From the NCBI GenBank assembly GCA_024637295.1, contig JAGXFL010000009.1:62001-126000 (forward strand): 64,000 nt of DNA. The letters are read 5' to 3'. The notes beneath the pieces are model-generated. The model was given only the letters and a program-made list of their open reading frames with translations, made no database searches and was not told where the DNA came from. Positions 35,000 through 42,831 of the stretch are shown here, piece after piece (position 1 is the stretch's first letter; every line of letters begins with the position of its first letter). Source of the stretch: Sulfuricurvum sp. Its GTDB lineage: Bacteria; Campylobacterota; Campylobacteria; Campylobacterales; Sulfurimonadaceae. The translations under genes were made by a program, and so were the position numbers.

Positions 35000-35419
35000 A
35001 TGAAATCACGTTACGAACCTTTGGTAAGACTCAAAAAGCAAGCATTAGACAAAGCAGAACAGATCCTTGTGCATGCTAATAATGAAGTCACACGCAGTGA
35101 TACCGCATTACATGAAGCGTATGCACAACTCTCATCTTTAGACTCTCCTCTTAACGGCTCCATTGGTGAACTTTTTCAAGCACAAATGATTGTACAAGCA
35201 CAACATCGAGAGATCGAGGAATGTCGGTTGCGTATCGAACGTGCCCGTATCAATCAAAACAGTGCGAGAGAAGCTTTTAAATTTGCACGAATCGAGTTTG
35301 AAAAATTTAATTATTTGGAATTGCAAGAAGTCGAGGCTATGATGAAAAAAATAAAATACGAAGAGGCTAAAATGCTGGATGAAATCGGGACAATGACGTA
35401 TCAAAAGGTTGAGCTATGA
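35000..35419 (+). CDS. fliJ: Flagellar export chaperone/escort FliJ
   Basis: This 139-residue, almost wholly coiled-coil protein starts KSRYEPLVRLKKQALDKAEQ, the FliJ pattern, with long charged heptads to the end. FliJ binds FliI and FlhA and helps the flagellar type III export gate use the proton gradient. It lies with a MotE-like gene (4-nt overlap), away from any other flagellar gene in the window. The AAGGGGAG ribosome binding site is strong. Confidence 0.8.
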   Translation: MKSRYEPLVRLKKQALDKAEQILVHANNEVTRSDTALHEAYAQLSSLDSPLNGSIGELFQAQMIVQAQHREIEECRLRIERARINQNSAREAFKFARIEFEKFNYLELQEVEAMMKKIKYEEAKMLDEIGTMTYQKVEL

Positions 35420-35949
35420 GATATGTATTTGTGATTTTACTTTATATGACAAGTGCATGGTCAGCAACTCAAAATACCAAATCGTATGAGTGTACCAAAA
35501 TTTTTGAATCGCGTAAAAATGAGCTTTTGATAGAATTGGGACATATTGATGAAGAGCGTCAATCACTGGATGCGCTCAAGCGTGCAACCGAAGATCTTCT
35601 AAAGAAAAAAGAATCGGTTGTGAGGGGAAAAGATACTCGTGTAGACCAAAAACTGCAAGAAATCAGCGCCAAAGAAGCTTCTGTCAAAAAAATGCTTGAT
35701 GAGAATAAAAAAATATTGGAACAAATCAAGCAGCTAAAATCAGATAAAGTGTCTCAAACATTTTCAAAAATGAAACCTTCCGCATCTGCAGGGATACTCT
35801 CTCAAATGACTACGCAAGAAGCGGCTACCATAATGGGGACATTGAATTCCAAGGTGGTAGGACAAATCTTGGCAAAAATGGATCCAAAAAAGGGATCAGA
35901 AATAACCTCTGCATTGCAAAAGATTCCTTCAAATGAGTCTCAAAAATAA
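35416..35949 (+). CDS. MotE-like periplasmic flagellar protein
   Basis: This 177-residue protein has a signal peptide (RYVFVILLYMTSAWSA), a coiled-coil region (about 35-115) and a C-terminal MgtE_N-like repeat domain (FSKMKPSASAGILSQMTTQE and AATIMGTLNSKVVGQILAKM). The layout matches MotE/YlxF-type proteins, whose genes usually sit beside fliJ. In Helicobacter and Campylobacter such proteins help motor stator cage assembly through MotB/MotC; that function is family knowledge, moderately certain here. Confidence 0.72.
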   Translation: MRYVFVILLYMTSAWSATQNTKSYECTKIFESRKNELLIELGHIDEERQSLDALKRATEDLLKKKESVVRGKDTRVDQKLQEISAKEASVKKMLDENKKILEQIKQLKSDKVSQTFSKMKPSASAGILSQMTTQEAATIMGTLNSKVVGQILAKMDPKKGSEITSALQKIPSNESQK

Positions 35950-36021
35950 CGCTAAAGCATCCTCTAAGCCATTTTAGAGGACATCTTAAGTACAATAAGA
36001 AAAAAGAAATAGGGCCCAGTT

Positions 36022-36573
36022 ATGAAAGTTTCACTCTCACATATACCCCACATATCGAGTCGTATTGCCGTAGATCTAAATCGTAGCGGTCTAGTAACGA
36101 TGACACAAGGTCTGGAAGCAACGGCAAAAGAGGCAGAGACGATATTGGTTGAGAGCGTTAAGCGTGAGATGGCACTTGAAGAAAAGGTCAACGCAATCGT
36201 TAATGCGAATGAAGAGCAGATCGACTATTATTTAGCGGATGAGCGTCAGCTTTTTTTTATGATTAAGAAAAAATTAGCGCCTGAATTCGGTGTCATTTTG
36301 TCGTATGAAGAACGTTACTCTGATATTGCGCATAAAATATTGGACGCATTGTATGAAGAGGACTTGATTAACTACGATGTCAGTGAAAATCGTGTCAAAA
36401 ATATTATTTACGATTCAATGACTAAGTTTATTGCTGATGCAGGGGAACTTGAATCCGCGGTATACGAAAAAATTAAAAGCTATAAGCGTCGTGTGATTCC
36501 GGGTACGGATGAATATGAAATTCTGTATGAGAAATTTTACAAAGATGAATTGGCGCGAAGAGGACTTTCATAA
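36022..36573 (+). CDS. DUF507 family protein
   Basis: This 183-residue protein has the DUF507 features: a start KVSLSHIPHISSRIAVDLNRSG, a central region AILVES-to-EEQIDYYLADERQLFFM type, and a C-terminal repeat of an RV-ending helix (YEKIKSYKRRVIPGTDEYE). It is acidic, helical and soluble. DUF507 genes commonly precede carA in Campylobacterota; the function is unknown. It ends by a TAATG overlap with carA, so the two are translationally coupled. Confidence 0.82.
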   Translation: MKVSLSHIPHISSRIAVDLNRSGLVTMTQGLEATAKEAETILVESVKREMALEEKVNAIVNANEEQIDYYLADERQLFFMIKKKLAPEFGVILSYEERYSDIAHKILDALYEEDLINYDVSENRVKNIIYDSMTKFIADAGELESAVYEKIKSYKRRVIPGTDEYEILYEKFYKDELARRGLS

Positions 36574-37700
36574 TGCGTGATGTATGGATTTATCTGGAAA
36601 ACGGGACCTATTTACAAGCTAAAAGCTTTGGAGCGGATACGACACATGTCGGTGAGATTGTTTTTAATACTTCATTGACTGGGTATCAGGAAATTATCTC
36701 TGATCCATCATATGCGGGGCAGTTTATTACGTTTACCATGCCGGAGATCGGAAACGTTGGAGTCAATGACGAAGATATGGAAAGCACTGCGGCACACTGT
36801 AAAGGTGTTATTGTACGTCAATATCAAAGTGCGTATTCGAACTTTCGTGGGACTGAGGCACTGCATACATTTTTAGAAAAACACGGTGTTATCGGTATCT
36901 GCGACATCGATACCCGCTATCTGACGAAGATGTTGCGTACTGAGGGAGCGATGATGATGATCGCTTCTACGCAAGTAAGTGACAAAGCCGAACTTAAAGC
37001 GCTTCTCGAAGCCGCTCCACGCATCGAAGAGGTCAATTATATTGAACAAGTGAGTACCAAAACAGGCTACCGTCACACATCGGGTGTTTATGACCCTGTG
37101 ACATTCACATATAATGAAGCGCCAAAAGTCAAAGCAAAAATTGCGGCTATTGATTTTGGGGTCAAACGTAATATATTGAATGAATTGACACAAGTAGGTA
37201 TTGAAGTCAATGTTTACCCCAACAGCTTCAGTGCCGATGACTTGATAGCTCAATACGATGCCCGTACGATTGACGGTGTTTTTCTTTCAAACGGTCCGGG
37301 AGATCCCCTTGTTTTGAAAAAAGAACAAGAAGAGATCAAGAAGCTTATTGCGCGTAAGATTCCGATATTCGGGATATGTTTGGGGCATCAATTGTTGAGT
37401 ATTTCACACGGGCACGATACCCATAAGTTGAAATTCGGTCACCATGGTGGAAACCACCCCGTTAAAAACCTAAAAACCGGGATGGTAGAGATCACTGCAC
37501 AAAACCATAATTACAATGTACCTGAATCGGTGCGTGAAATAGCAGACGTTACTCATGTGAACCTTTTTGACAATACTATCGAAGGTTTACGCTATAAAAC
37601 AGGTCCTGTATTTTCGGTTCAACACCATCCGGAAGCCAGCCCAGGTCCAAAAGAGAGCCGTTATATTTTTGAAGAGTTCGTAGCCCTGATCAGTCGATAA
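36573..37700 (+). CDS. carA: Carbamoyl-phosphate synthase small (glutaminase) subunit
   Basis: CarA supplies ammonia from glutamine to CarB for pyrimidine and arginine synthesis. The 375-residue protein has the N-terminal domain (WIYLENGTYLQAKSFGA; LTGYQEIISDPSYAGQ), and a class I amidotransferase domain with the nucleophile Cys in FGICLGHQLL and the His/Glu of VQHHPEASPGP. carB is not adjacent: the next gene is ccoN after 236 nt. Confidence 0.96.
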   Translation: MRDVWIYLENGTYLQAKSFGADTTHVGEIVFNTSLTGYQEIISDPSYAGQFITFTMPEIGNVGVNDEDMESTAAHCKGVIVRQYQSAYSNFRGTEALHTFLEKHGVIGICDIDTRYLTKMLRTEGAMMMIASTQVSDKAELKALLEAAPRIEEVNYIEQVSTKTGYRHTSGVYDPVTFTYNEAPKVKAKIAAIDFGVKRNILNELTQVGIEVNVYPNSFSADDLIAQYDARTIDGVFLSNGPGDPLVLKKEQEEIKKLIARKIPIFGICLGHQLLSISHGHDTHKLKFGHHGGNHPVKNLKTGMVEITAQNHNYNVPESVREIADVTHVNLFDNTIEGLRYKTGPVFSVQHHPEASPGPKESRYIFEEFVALISR

Positions 37701-37716
37701 AACTCCTCTTTCTTCC

Positions 37717-37735
37717 GCCGATTTTGTAGATCGGC
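37717..37735 (+). terminator. Candidate terminator after carA
   Basis: GCCGAT, a 7-nt loop and ATCGGC form a 6-bp GC-rich stem 17 nt past the stop, followed by TTTACTATTATTTTA. The T tract is broken, so the terminator is moderate; its place between carA and the cbb3 promoter supports it. Confidence 0.5.
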
Positions 37736-37843
37736 TTTACTATTATTTTAATACAATCCTTTCAAAAATCTTAAGAATATCACTAAGTTATCAAAGCAAG
37801 CAAAAAAATTAATAATTTAAGATTCATTAAATATTTCTATCGC

Positions 37844-37849
37844 TATCAT
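37844..37849 (+). promoter_or_regulatory. Candidate promoter for the cbb3 oxidase operon
   Basis: TTTCTATCGCTATCATTAG holds TATCAT, giving a leader of about 80 nt before ccoN. The region 37701-37936 otherwise holds only the carA hairpin and AT-rich sequence; TATTAAAT at about 37872 is an alternative -10. AAGGAGG lies 6-7 nt before the ccoN ATG. I see no convincing Fnr-type operator. Confidence 0.35.
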
Positions 37850-37936
37850 TAGAGTGTCTAATAGCCTAGTAGTATTAAATTTGTGTTAAGAAGCGCAAAT
37901 ATGGCTCTTATGCTTTGAATTTTAAGGAGGTAATAT

Positions 37937-39418
37937 ATGGAAAATCGTCCATTAGAGTATGACTATACAGTTGCTAAACTGTTTATGTACAATGCTATAT
38001 TTGTCGGTGTTGCCGGTATGCTTGCCGGTGTTATTTTAGCATGGCAGATGGCATTTCCACAATTTAACTATATCTTGGGGGTGAATTTTGCTGAATACAC
38101 CAACTTTGGGCGTCTTCGTGCGATTCATACGGATAGTGTTATTTATGGATTTGTCTTAAGTGCGGTTTGGTCTTCGTGGTATTATATCGGCCAACGTGTA
38201 TTAAAAGTATCTATGGCAGAATCAAAGCTATTGATGTTTGTCGGTAAAGCCCATTTTTGGATTTACATGGCGGCATCGGTTATTATCGTTATAGGTTTAC
38301 AACTGGGTATCACCAGTTCAAAAGAGTATTCAGAATTTGAATGGCCTATTGATGCAGGTATTGTTATTGTATGGGTTTTATGGGGTATTAGTATCTTTGG
38401 TTTGATCGGTATTCGTCGTGAAAAATCTTTGTACATCTCTATTTGGTACTTTATTGCTACTTTCTTAGCGGTTGCGATGTTGCATATCTTTAACAACGCA
38501 GAGATCCCTACTTATTTTGCATCGGGAGGGATTGGTGCATGGTATCACTCGGTTTCGATGTATGCAGGTACCAATGATGCGTTAGTACAGTGGTGGTTTG
38601 GCCATAATGCAGTTGCATTTGTATTGACGACACCGATTATTGCAATGATTTATTACTTTTTACCAAAAGAGTCAGGACAAGCGGTTTATTCGTATAAATT
38701 GTCTTTGCTCGCATTTTGGGGCTTGATGTTTGTATACCTTTGGGCTGGTGGACACCACTTGTTGTTTTCAACGGTTCCTGACTGGATGCAAACAATGGGT
38801 TCTGTATTTTCGGTTGTTTTGATTCTTCCATCTTGGGGTTCAGCGGTTAATATGCTTCTGACTATGAGAGGTGAATGGCAGCAGGTTGCGACAAGTCCAT
38901 TGATCAAATTTATGGTCATGGCTTCTACTTTCTATATGTTCTCTACATTGGAAGGTCCAATCCAAGCGATCAAATCCGTTAATGCTTTGGCTCACTTTAC
39001 AGACTGGATCATCGGTCACGTTCATGACGGAGCACTTGGATGGGTTGGCTTTATGGTTATTGCTGCAATATTCCATATGGCTCCTCGTATTTTCAAGCGT
39101 GAGATTTATTCAAGATCGTTGATGAGTACACAGTTTTGGATTCAGACGCTTGGGGTTATCTTGTACTTCACTTCTATGTGGATCGCAGGTATCACGCAAG
39201 GTATGATGTGGCGTGCTCATGATGAGTACGGCAATCTTGCATACTCATTTATTGATACGGTTGTTGTCTTGCACCCATACTTCACAATCCGTGCGGTTGG
39301 TGGTACATTGTATCTTGTTGGTATGTTTATGTTTGCGTACAATATGTATAAAACAATGACAAGCTCGCGCGTGATTGAAGAGAGTGAACTTCAAAACGCT
39401 ACGCCTATGGGCGCATAA
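37937..39418 (+). CDS. ccoN: cbb3-type cytochrome c oxidase subunit I
   Basis: CcoN is the catalytic haem-copper subunit with about 12 membrane helices. The 493-residue protein has histidine ligands in RAIHTDSVIYGF, the copper-site pair in GGHHLLFSTVPDW with HNAVAFVLTTP nearby, and GHVHDGALGW near the low-spin/high-spin haem ligands. It lacks the cross-linked Tyr of aa3 enzymes at helix VI, as expected for cbb3. It starts the ccoNOQP operon, a high-affinity oxidase for microaerobic growth. Confidence 0.96.
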   Translation: MENRPLEYDYTVAKLFMYNAIFVGVAGMLAGVILAWQMAFPQFNYILGVNFAEYTNFGRLRAIHTDSVIYGFVLSAVWSSWYYIGQRVLKVSMAESKLLMFVGKAHFWIYMAASVIIVIGLQLGITSSKEYSEFEWPIDAGIVIVWVLWGISIFGLIGIRREKSLYISIWYFIATFLAVAMLHIFNNAEIPTYFASGGIGAWYHSVSMYAGTNDALVQWWFGHNAVAFVLTTPIIAMIYYFLPKESGQAVYSYKLSLLAFWGLMFVYLWAGGHHLLFSTVPDWMQTMGSVFSVVLILPSWGSAVNMLLTMRGEWQQVATSPLIKFMVMASTFYMFSTLEGPIQAIKSVNALAHFTDWIIGHVHDGALGWVGFMVIAAIFHMAPRIFKREIYSRSLMSTQFWIQTLGVILYFTSMWIAGITQGMMWRAHDEYGNLAYSFIDTVVVLHPYFTIRAVGGTLYLVGMFMFAYNMYKTMTSSRVIEESELQNATPMGA

Positions 39419-39432
39419 TTAAGGAGGGGAAA

Positions 39433-40125
39433 ATGTTTCATTGGTTAGAAAAAAACCCGTTCTTTTTTGCGGTTGCTGTTTTTGTAGTTATTGCGTTTGC
39501 AGGTCTTGTTGAGATCCTGCCAAACTTTGCGCAAGCATCTCGTCCGGTTGTTGGGGCAAAGCCTTATTCAACTCTAGAGCTTACGGGCCGTCTCGTGTAT
39601 ATTAAAAACAATTGTAATGGATGTCATTCACAGTTGATTCGTCCGTTTAAATCAGAAACAGATCGTTACGGTCACTACTCTTTGAGCGGTGAGTATGCGT
39701 ATGATCGTCCATTTTTATGGGGTTCAAAACGTACAGGTCCTGATTTGATGCGTGTAGGTAACTACCGTACAACAGATTGGCATGAAAATCACATGAAAGA
39801 TCCTGCTGCGGTTGTCCCTGGCTCGATTATGCCGGCATATACTTGGTTGTATAAAAATATCGCAGATGTCGATACGGCATATGCTGAGCAGTTGACGGTG
39901 CAAAAATTCTTTGCAGTTCCGTATAACAAAGAACTTCCGATGGCGGATGGTTCAAAAGTAACCGTTGCTTTGGCAGACACATTAGAAGGTGCACGTGCAT
40001 CTGCTCTTGAAGAAGCTAAAGTTGTTGCAGCGGATATGAAAGATCAAAGTGTTAAAGATGCGGTTGCAGCAGGAAATGTACCTGAAATCGTTGCGCTTAT
40101 CGCGTACCTTAACAGATTGAAATAA
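39433..40125 (+). CDS. ccoO: cbb3-type cytochrome c oxidase subunit II (monohaem)
   Basis: This 230-residue membrane-anchored cytochrome c has one N-terminal helix (about 8-30) and a CNGCH haem site at residues 61-65. Axial methionine candidates lie in GSIMPAYTWLYKN. It passes electrons from CcoP to CcoN. It lies 14 nt after ccoN behind an AAGGAGGGG ribosome binding site. Confidence 0.95.
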   Translation: MFHWLEKNPFFFAVAVFVVIAFAGLVEILPNFAQASRPVVGAKPYSTLELTGRLVYIKNNCNGCHSQLIRPFKSETDRYGHYSLSGEYAYDRPFLWGSKRTGPDLMRVGNYRTTDWHENHMKDPAAVVPGSIMPAYTWLYKNIADVDTAYAEQLTVQKFFAVPYNKELPMADGSKVTVALADTLEGARASALEEAKVVAADMKDQSVKDAVAAGNVPEIVALIAYLNRLK

Positions 40126-40134
40126 AGGATTAGC

Positions 40135-40341
40135 GTGGACATTGCAACTTTTCAGGCGTATGGCTTTTTTTTCTTTACAGCCTTTATGGTGGTGGTATTG
40201 TATTCATACATCTATCATCTTTACAGCTCACAGAAAAAGGGGACACGCGATTACGAGAAGTACGGCAATATTGCGTTAAATGATGATATCACGGATCAAC
40301 CGATTGAGATGGTATCAAAAGACGATGAGACAAAAAAGTAG
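40135..40341 (+). CDS. ccoQ: cbb3-type cytochrome c oxidase subunit CcoQ
   Basis: This 68-residue protein has one membrane helix (AYGFFFFTAFMVVVLYSYIY) and a charged cytosolic tail, in the position where the small CcoQ/FixQ stabilising subunit is expected between ccoO and ccoP. It starts at a GTG with AAAGGAT upstream. Sequence alone is weak for so small a protein; context carries the call. Confidence 0.85.
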   Translation: MDIATFQAYGFFFFTAFMVVVLYSYIYHLYSSQKKGTRDYEKYGNIALNDDITDQPIEMVSKDDETKK

Positions 40342-40350
40342 GAGGCATAG

Positions 40351-41283
40351 ATGAATAAGACAGTATTAGCTGCTATCATAGTAACAATTTCAATGCTTGG
40401 CTTCACCTACATCGCAGTCGGCTCTGCCGGCGGAATGGGTGGAGAAGACTGGGTTAACAAACTTGCTGTATTGGGTGCGGTTGTCCTTGTTCTAGTAACT
40501 ACATTCGTGGTTACTAAGTACGTTCGACAGATGCAAAATGATACCGCAGGCGGTAAGCTTGCGGATGAAAGCTGGGATGGAATCGGAGAATATAAGAACG
40601 AACCACCTTTTGGATGGGCTGTTGTATATTTTGGTATGGTTATTTGGGCTATTTGGTATTTCCTTGCAGGATACCCACTTAATTCATATTCACAAATCGG
40701 TGAATACAATGAAGACACTGCGGTTCTTGATAAGAAATTTGAAGCAGAGTTTGCAGGGATTTTGAGTAATCCAGAAAAGCTTAATGAAATGGGTGAGTCT
40801 GTGTACAATGCAAATTGTGCAGCGTGCCATGGTTTGCAAGCAGACGGTATGGATGGCAAAGCAGCTGATTTGCATGTACGTCTATCATTACAGTCGGTTA
40901 AGCATGTCTTGATGAATGGTTCAAACAGCAACCTATTGGGAACAAGTATGCCGATGCCAGATCGTAACGGTTTGTTGAACACCAATAGTAATGCATTGAT
41001 TACCGATGCTGAGATCGATACGGTATCTAAATATGTTGCCGGTGGATTTAAAGGTGAAGGTGCGGATGTATTTGCGGGAACGTGTGCTGCGTGTCACGGT
41101 GCCGATGGCAAAGGTATGGAGATGGTTGCTCCAAATATCGCCGAGATGTCACCGTCAATGGTTGAGATGGTCCTTAATCATGGCAAAAAAGGTGCAATGG
41201 GTGCAATGCCTGCATTTACCAACCTAACTGAAGTTCAGCGTAAAGCAGTTGCTGCCTATGTTGCAAGCTTGAGTCAAAAATAA
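40351..41283 (+). CDS. ccoP: cbb3-type cytochrome c oxidase subunit III (dihaem)
   Basis: This 310-residue cytochrome has two N-terminal membrane helices (about 5-25 and 36-57), a further hydrophobic segment near 90-110 of the CcoP_N domain, and two haem c sites: CAACH at 156-160 and CAACH at 245-249, with MPMPDRNG and MGAMPAFTN carrying axial Met. It receives electrons from cytochrome bc1 or soluble c. AGGAGG precedes its ATG. Confidence 0.95.
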   Translation: MNKTVLAAIIVTISMLGFTYIAVGSAGGMGGEDWVNKLAVLGAVVLVLVTTFVVTKYVRQMQNDTAGGKLADESWDGIGEYKNEPPFGWAVVYFGMVIWAIWYFLAGYPLNSYSQIGEYNEDTAVLDKKFEAEFAGILSNPEKLNEMGESVYNANCAACHGLQADGMDGKAADLHVRLSLQSVKHVLMNGSNSNLLGTSMPMPDRNGLLNTNSNALITDAEIDTVSKYVAGGFKGEGADVFAGTCAACHGADGKGMEMVAPNIAEMSPSMVEMVLNHGKKGAMGAMPAFTNLTEVQRKAVAAYVASLSQK

Positions 41284-41293
41284 GGGGTAAATG

Positions 41294-41506
41294 ATGGAAA
41301 ATGAAAATCGTAGTATATTTTCACTACATGGCATCACTGGCATGTTGATAGCGGTTGTGTTATTGCTCTCTATCGTAGGAGTACTGACGTACTTTTCGGT
41401 AATTACGCAAGCTGCTAATGCAAGCAATTTTTATAAAATTGACAATGAAAAAGAGATCAAGATGTTTAGTACTGAAAACAGCAAACATCTTGTCGACGTA
41501 AAGTAA
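41294..41506 (+). CDS. DUF4006 small membrane protein
   Basis: This 70-residue protein has one membrane helix (MLIAVVLLLSIVGVLTYFSV) after the NRSIFSLHGITG motif of DUF4006, a family found right after ccoP in Campylobacterota. It probably supports cbb3 oxidase assembly or stability; no experiment is known to me. I prefer the second of two adjacent ATGs (41294) because AAGGGG is then 6 nt away; 41291 is possible. Confidence 0.75.
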   Translation: MENENRSIFSLHGITGMLIAVVLLLSIVGVLTYFSVITQAANASNFYKIDNEKEIKMFSTENSKHLVDVK

Positions 41507-41516
41507 GGAGTTTAGT

Positions 41517-41618
41517 ATGGCAAAGCACATGGGTAAACTCATCACACTCGCATTGATCGTCAGTGCTGTAGTAACCTTGTGGTCGGTCTTAACGCCGAAC
41601 CACTTGTTCGTCGGATAA
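41517..41618 (+). CDS. 33-residue single-helix membrane protein in the cco operon
   Basis: ATG at 41517 opens a 33-codon ORF that ends TAA at 41618. It has AAGGAG 8 nt upstream, 10 nt after the DUF4006 gene, and the next gene starts 9 nt beyond it. The product is a short basic N-terminus (MAKHMGK), one hydrophobic helix (LITLALIVSAVVTLWSVL) and the tail TPNHLFVG. Spacing, ribosome site and position argue it is real. It may be a small assembly or stability factor in the manner of CcoH/CcoS-like peptides. I do not recognise a family. Confidence 0.65.
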   Translation: MAKHMGKLITLALIVSAVVTLWSVLTPNHLFVG

Positions 41619-41627
41619 GGGTCTTTA

Positions 41628-42332
41628 TTGAGACTTTCACGAGGGCTCGCGGCCCTCGCACTGCTAGTGACATTTATCTCATCTCTTCATGCAGAGTTTT
41701 TGTATAAAGACGAAGTCGTTAAGAATCCGGAATTTACGAAGCAAATAGAAGCCATAGGCACCGAGCTTAAAGCAAAAACAGGTGTTTCTCTTTATTTGGT
41801 CATGGTTCGTGATTTGGATAATAATCAATCTATCAGCGATTTTGAAAAACGTATCGCCTCAGAAGCAAACAGTTCTAGTGTCATTATGACATTTGTGGAA
41901 TTGCAAAAAGAGGTTGATATTTTGGCGTATCCAGCGTCTTTATACAAAGATTTTGACAAAGCACAAATTTTAAGTCCAAACGCGACATTTGTCGGCGCAG
42001 TGGCAAGCAGTCTTATATTTGCACGTAGTTTTGAGGAAGCAAAAGAGCTACTTAGCCATACGGGTGGAACGGTTCTTCCAATATTGGGACAGCGTACTGA
42101 AGGTGCGGATATTGTAAAAAAGTATTCGGTTGCTATGTACAATGGGTATGCGGATACAGCAGAACAGATCGCAGCTTCCAAAGGTCAAAAACTCAAATCT
42201 TCTGCGGGAACTGAGAGCCAGACATTCATTAACATATTGCGAGTAATATTTTACGGTACGATTCTAGTTGCATTGGGTAGATATGCATGGAGACGTTATT
42301 TTAAAAAAAAAGCAGGATTAAATGATCAATAA
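41628..42332 (+). CDS. Exported, tail-anchored protein with TPM-like domain
   Basis: This 234-residue protein starts at a TTG with AAGG 7 nt upstream. It has a signal peptide (about residues 1-22, ending SLHA), a periplasmic domain in which GVSLYLVMVRDLDNNQ and DILAYPASLYKDFDKAQIL are reminiscent of the TPM (YgcG) fold, and a C-terminal membrane helix (INILRVIFYGTILVALGRYA) with a basic tail. The family assignment is tentative. Place inside the cco operon suggests a role with the oxidase. It overlaps the FixH-like gene by 11 nt. Confidence 0.65.
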   Translation: MRLSRGLAALALLVTFISSLHAEFLYKDEVVKNPEFTKQIEAIGTELKAKTGVSLYLVMVRDLDNNQSISDFEKRIASEANSSSVIMTFVELQKEVDILAYPASLYKDFDKAQILSPNATFVGAVASSLIFARSFEEAKELLSHTGGTVLPILGQRTEGADIVKKYSVAMYNGYADTAEQIAASKGQKLKSSAGTESQTFINILRVIFYGTILVALGRYAWRRYFKKKAGLNDQ

Positions 42333-42831
42333 AAATGCGGGTAAAAAATGGCCATGGATTATTGGTATATCGACTATTATCGTTATTGGTTTTGCCGTTA
42401 AAACGGTTGATGTAGCGATCAATAATCCCGTTGAGATGTCAGAATACGGAATGCAAGGTTACCACGAATACGATCATAATGTTAATGAGATCATTAATGC
42501 TAAAATAGAATTTGACAAAAAATATACGATTTCTTTTTTAACTCCCCAGATTACACAAAAAGAGTCGGTGATTGCATATGCGGTTAAAGATAAATCGGGT
42601 GTAGCGATAGAAGATGCAAACGTAAGTATCGTATTGACCCGTCCAGATACGACAAAACAAGATATTGCACTGGATACTCCATCGGTAAGCGATGGAGTGT
42701 ATACTTTTAAAGCTACCGATCTTCCTGCGCCAGGACGATGGGATATTATGGCAAAAGTAACTGTTGGAAAAGATCAACGTTATTATAATCTTAAAGCTGA
42801 TACGCGCTCACCAGATATTTTCGAGTTTTAA
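42322..42831 (+). CDS. FixH/CcoH-like protein
   Basis: This 169-residue protein has an N-terminal membrane helix (WPWIIGISTIIVIGFAVKTV) and a periplasmic beta-rich domain (VIAYAVKDKSGVAIEDANVS; LPAPGRWDIMAKVTVG) that fits FixH. FixH/CcoH takes part in assembly and stability of cbb3 oxidase, probably with copper loading. It ends by TAATG overlap with addB, so the nuclease operon is coupled to oxidase genes. Confidence 0.8.
   Translation: MINKNAGKKWPWIIGISTIIVIGFAVKTVDVAINNPVEMSEYGMQGYHEYDHNVNEIINAKIEFDKKYTISFLTPQITQKESVIAYAVKDKSGVAIEDANVSIVLTRPDTTKQDIALDTPSVSDGVYTFKATDLPAPGRWDIMAKVTVGKDQRYYNLKADTRSPDIFEF

Noticed and set aside
40407..40985. 192-codon minus-strand ORF across ccoP
   Set aside because: It is fully inside ccoP with both haem motifs on the plus strand, and its translation is low-complexity and family-less.
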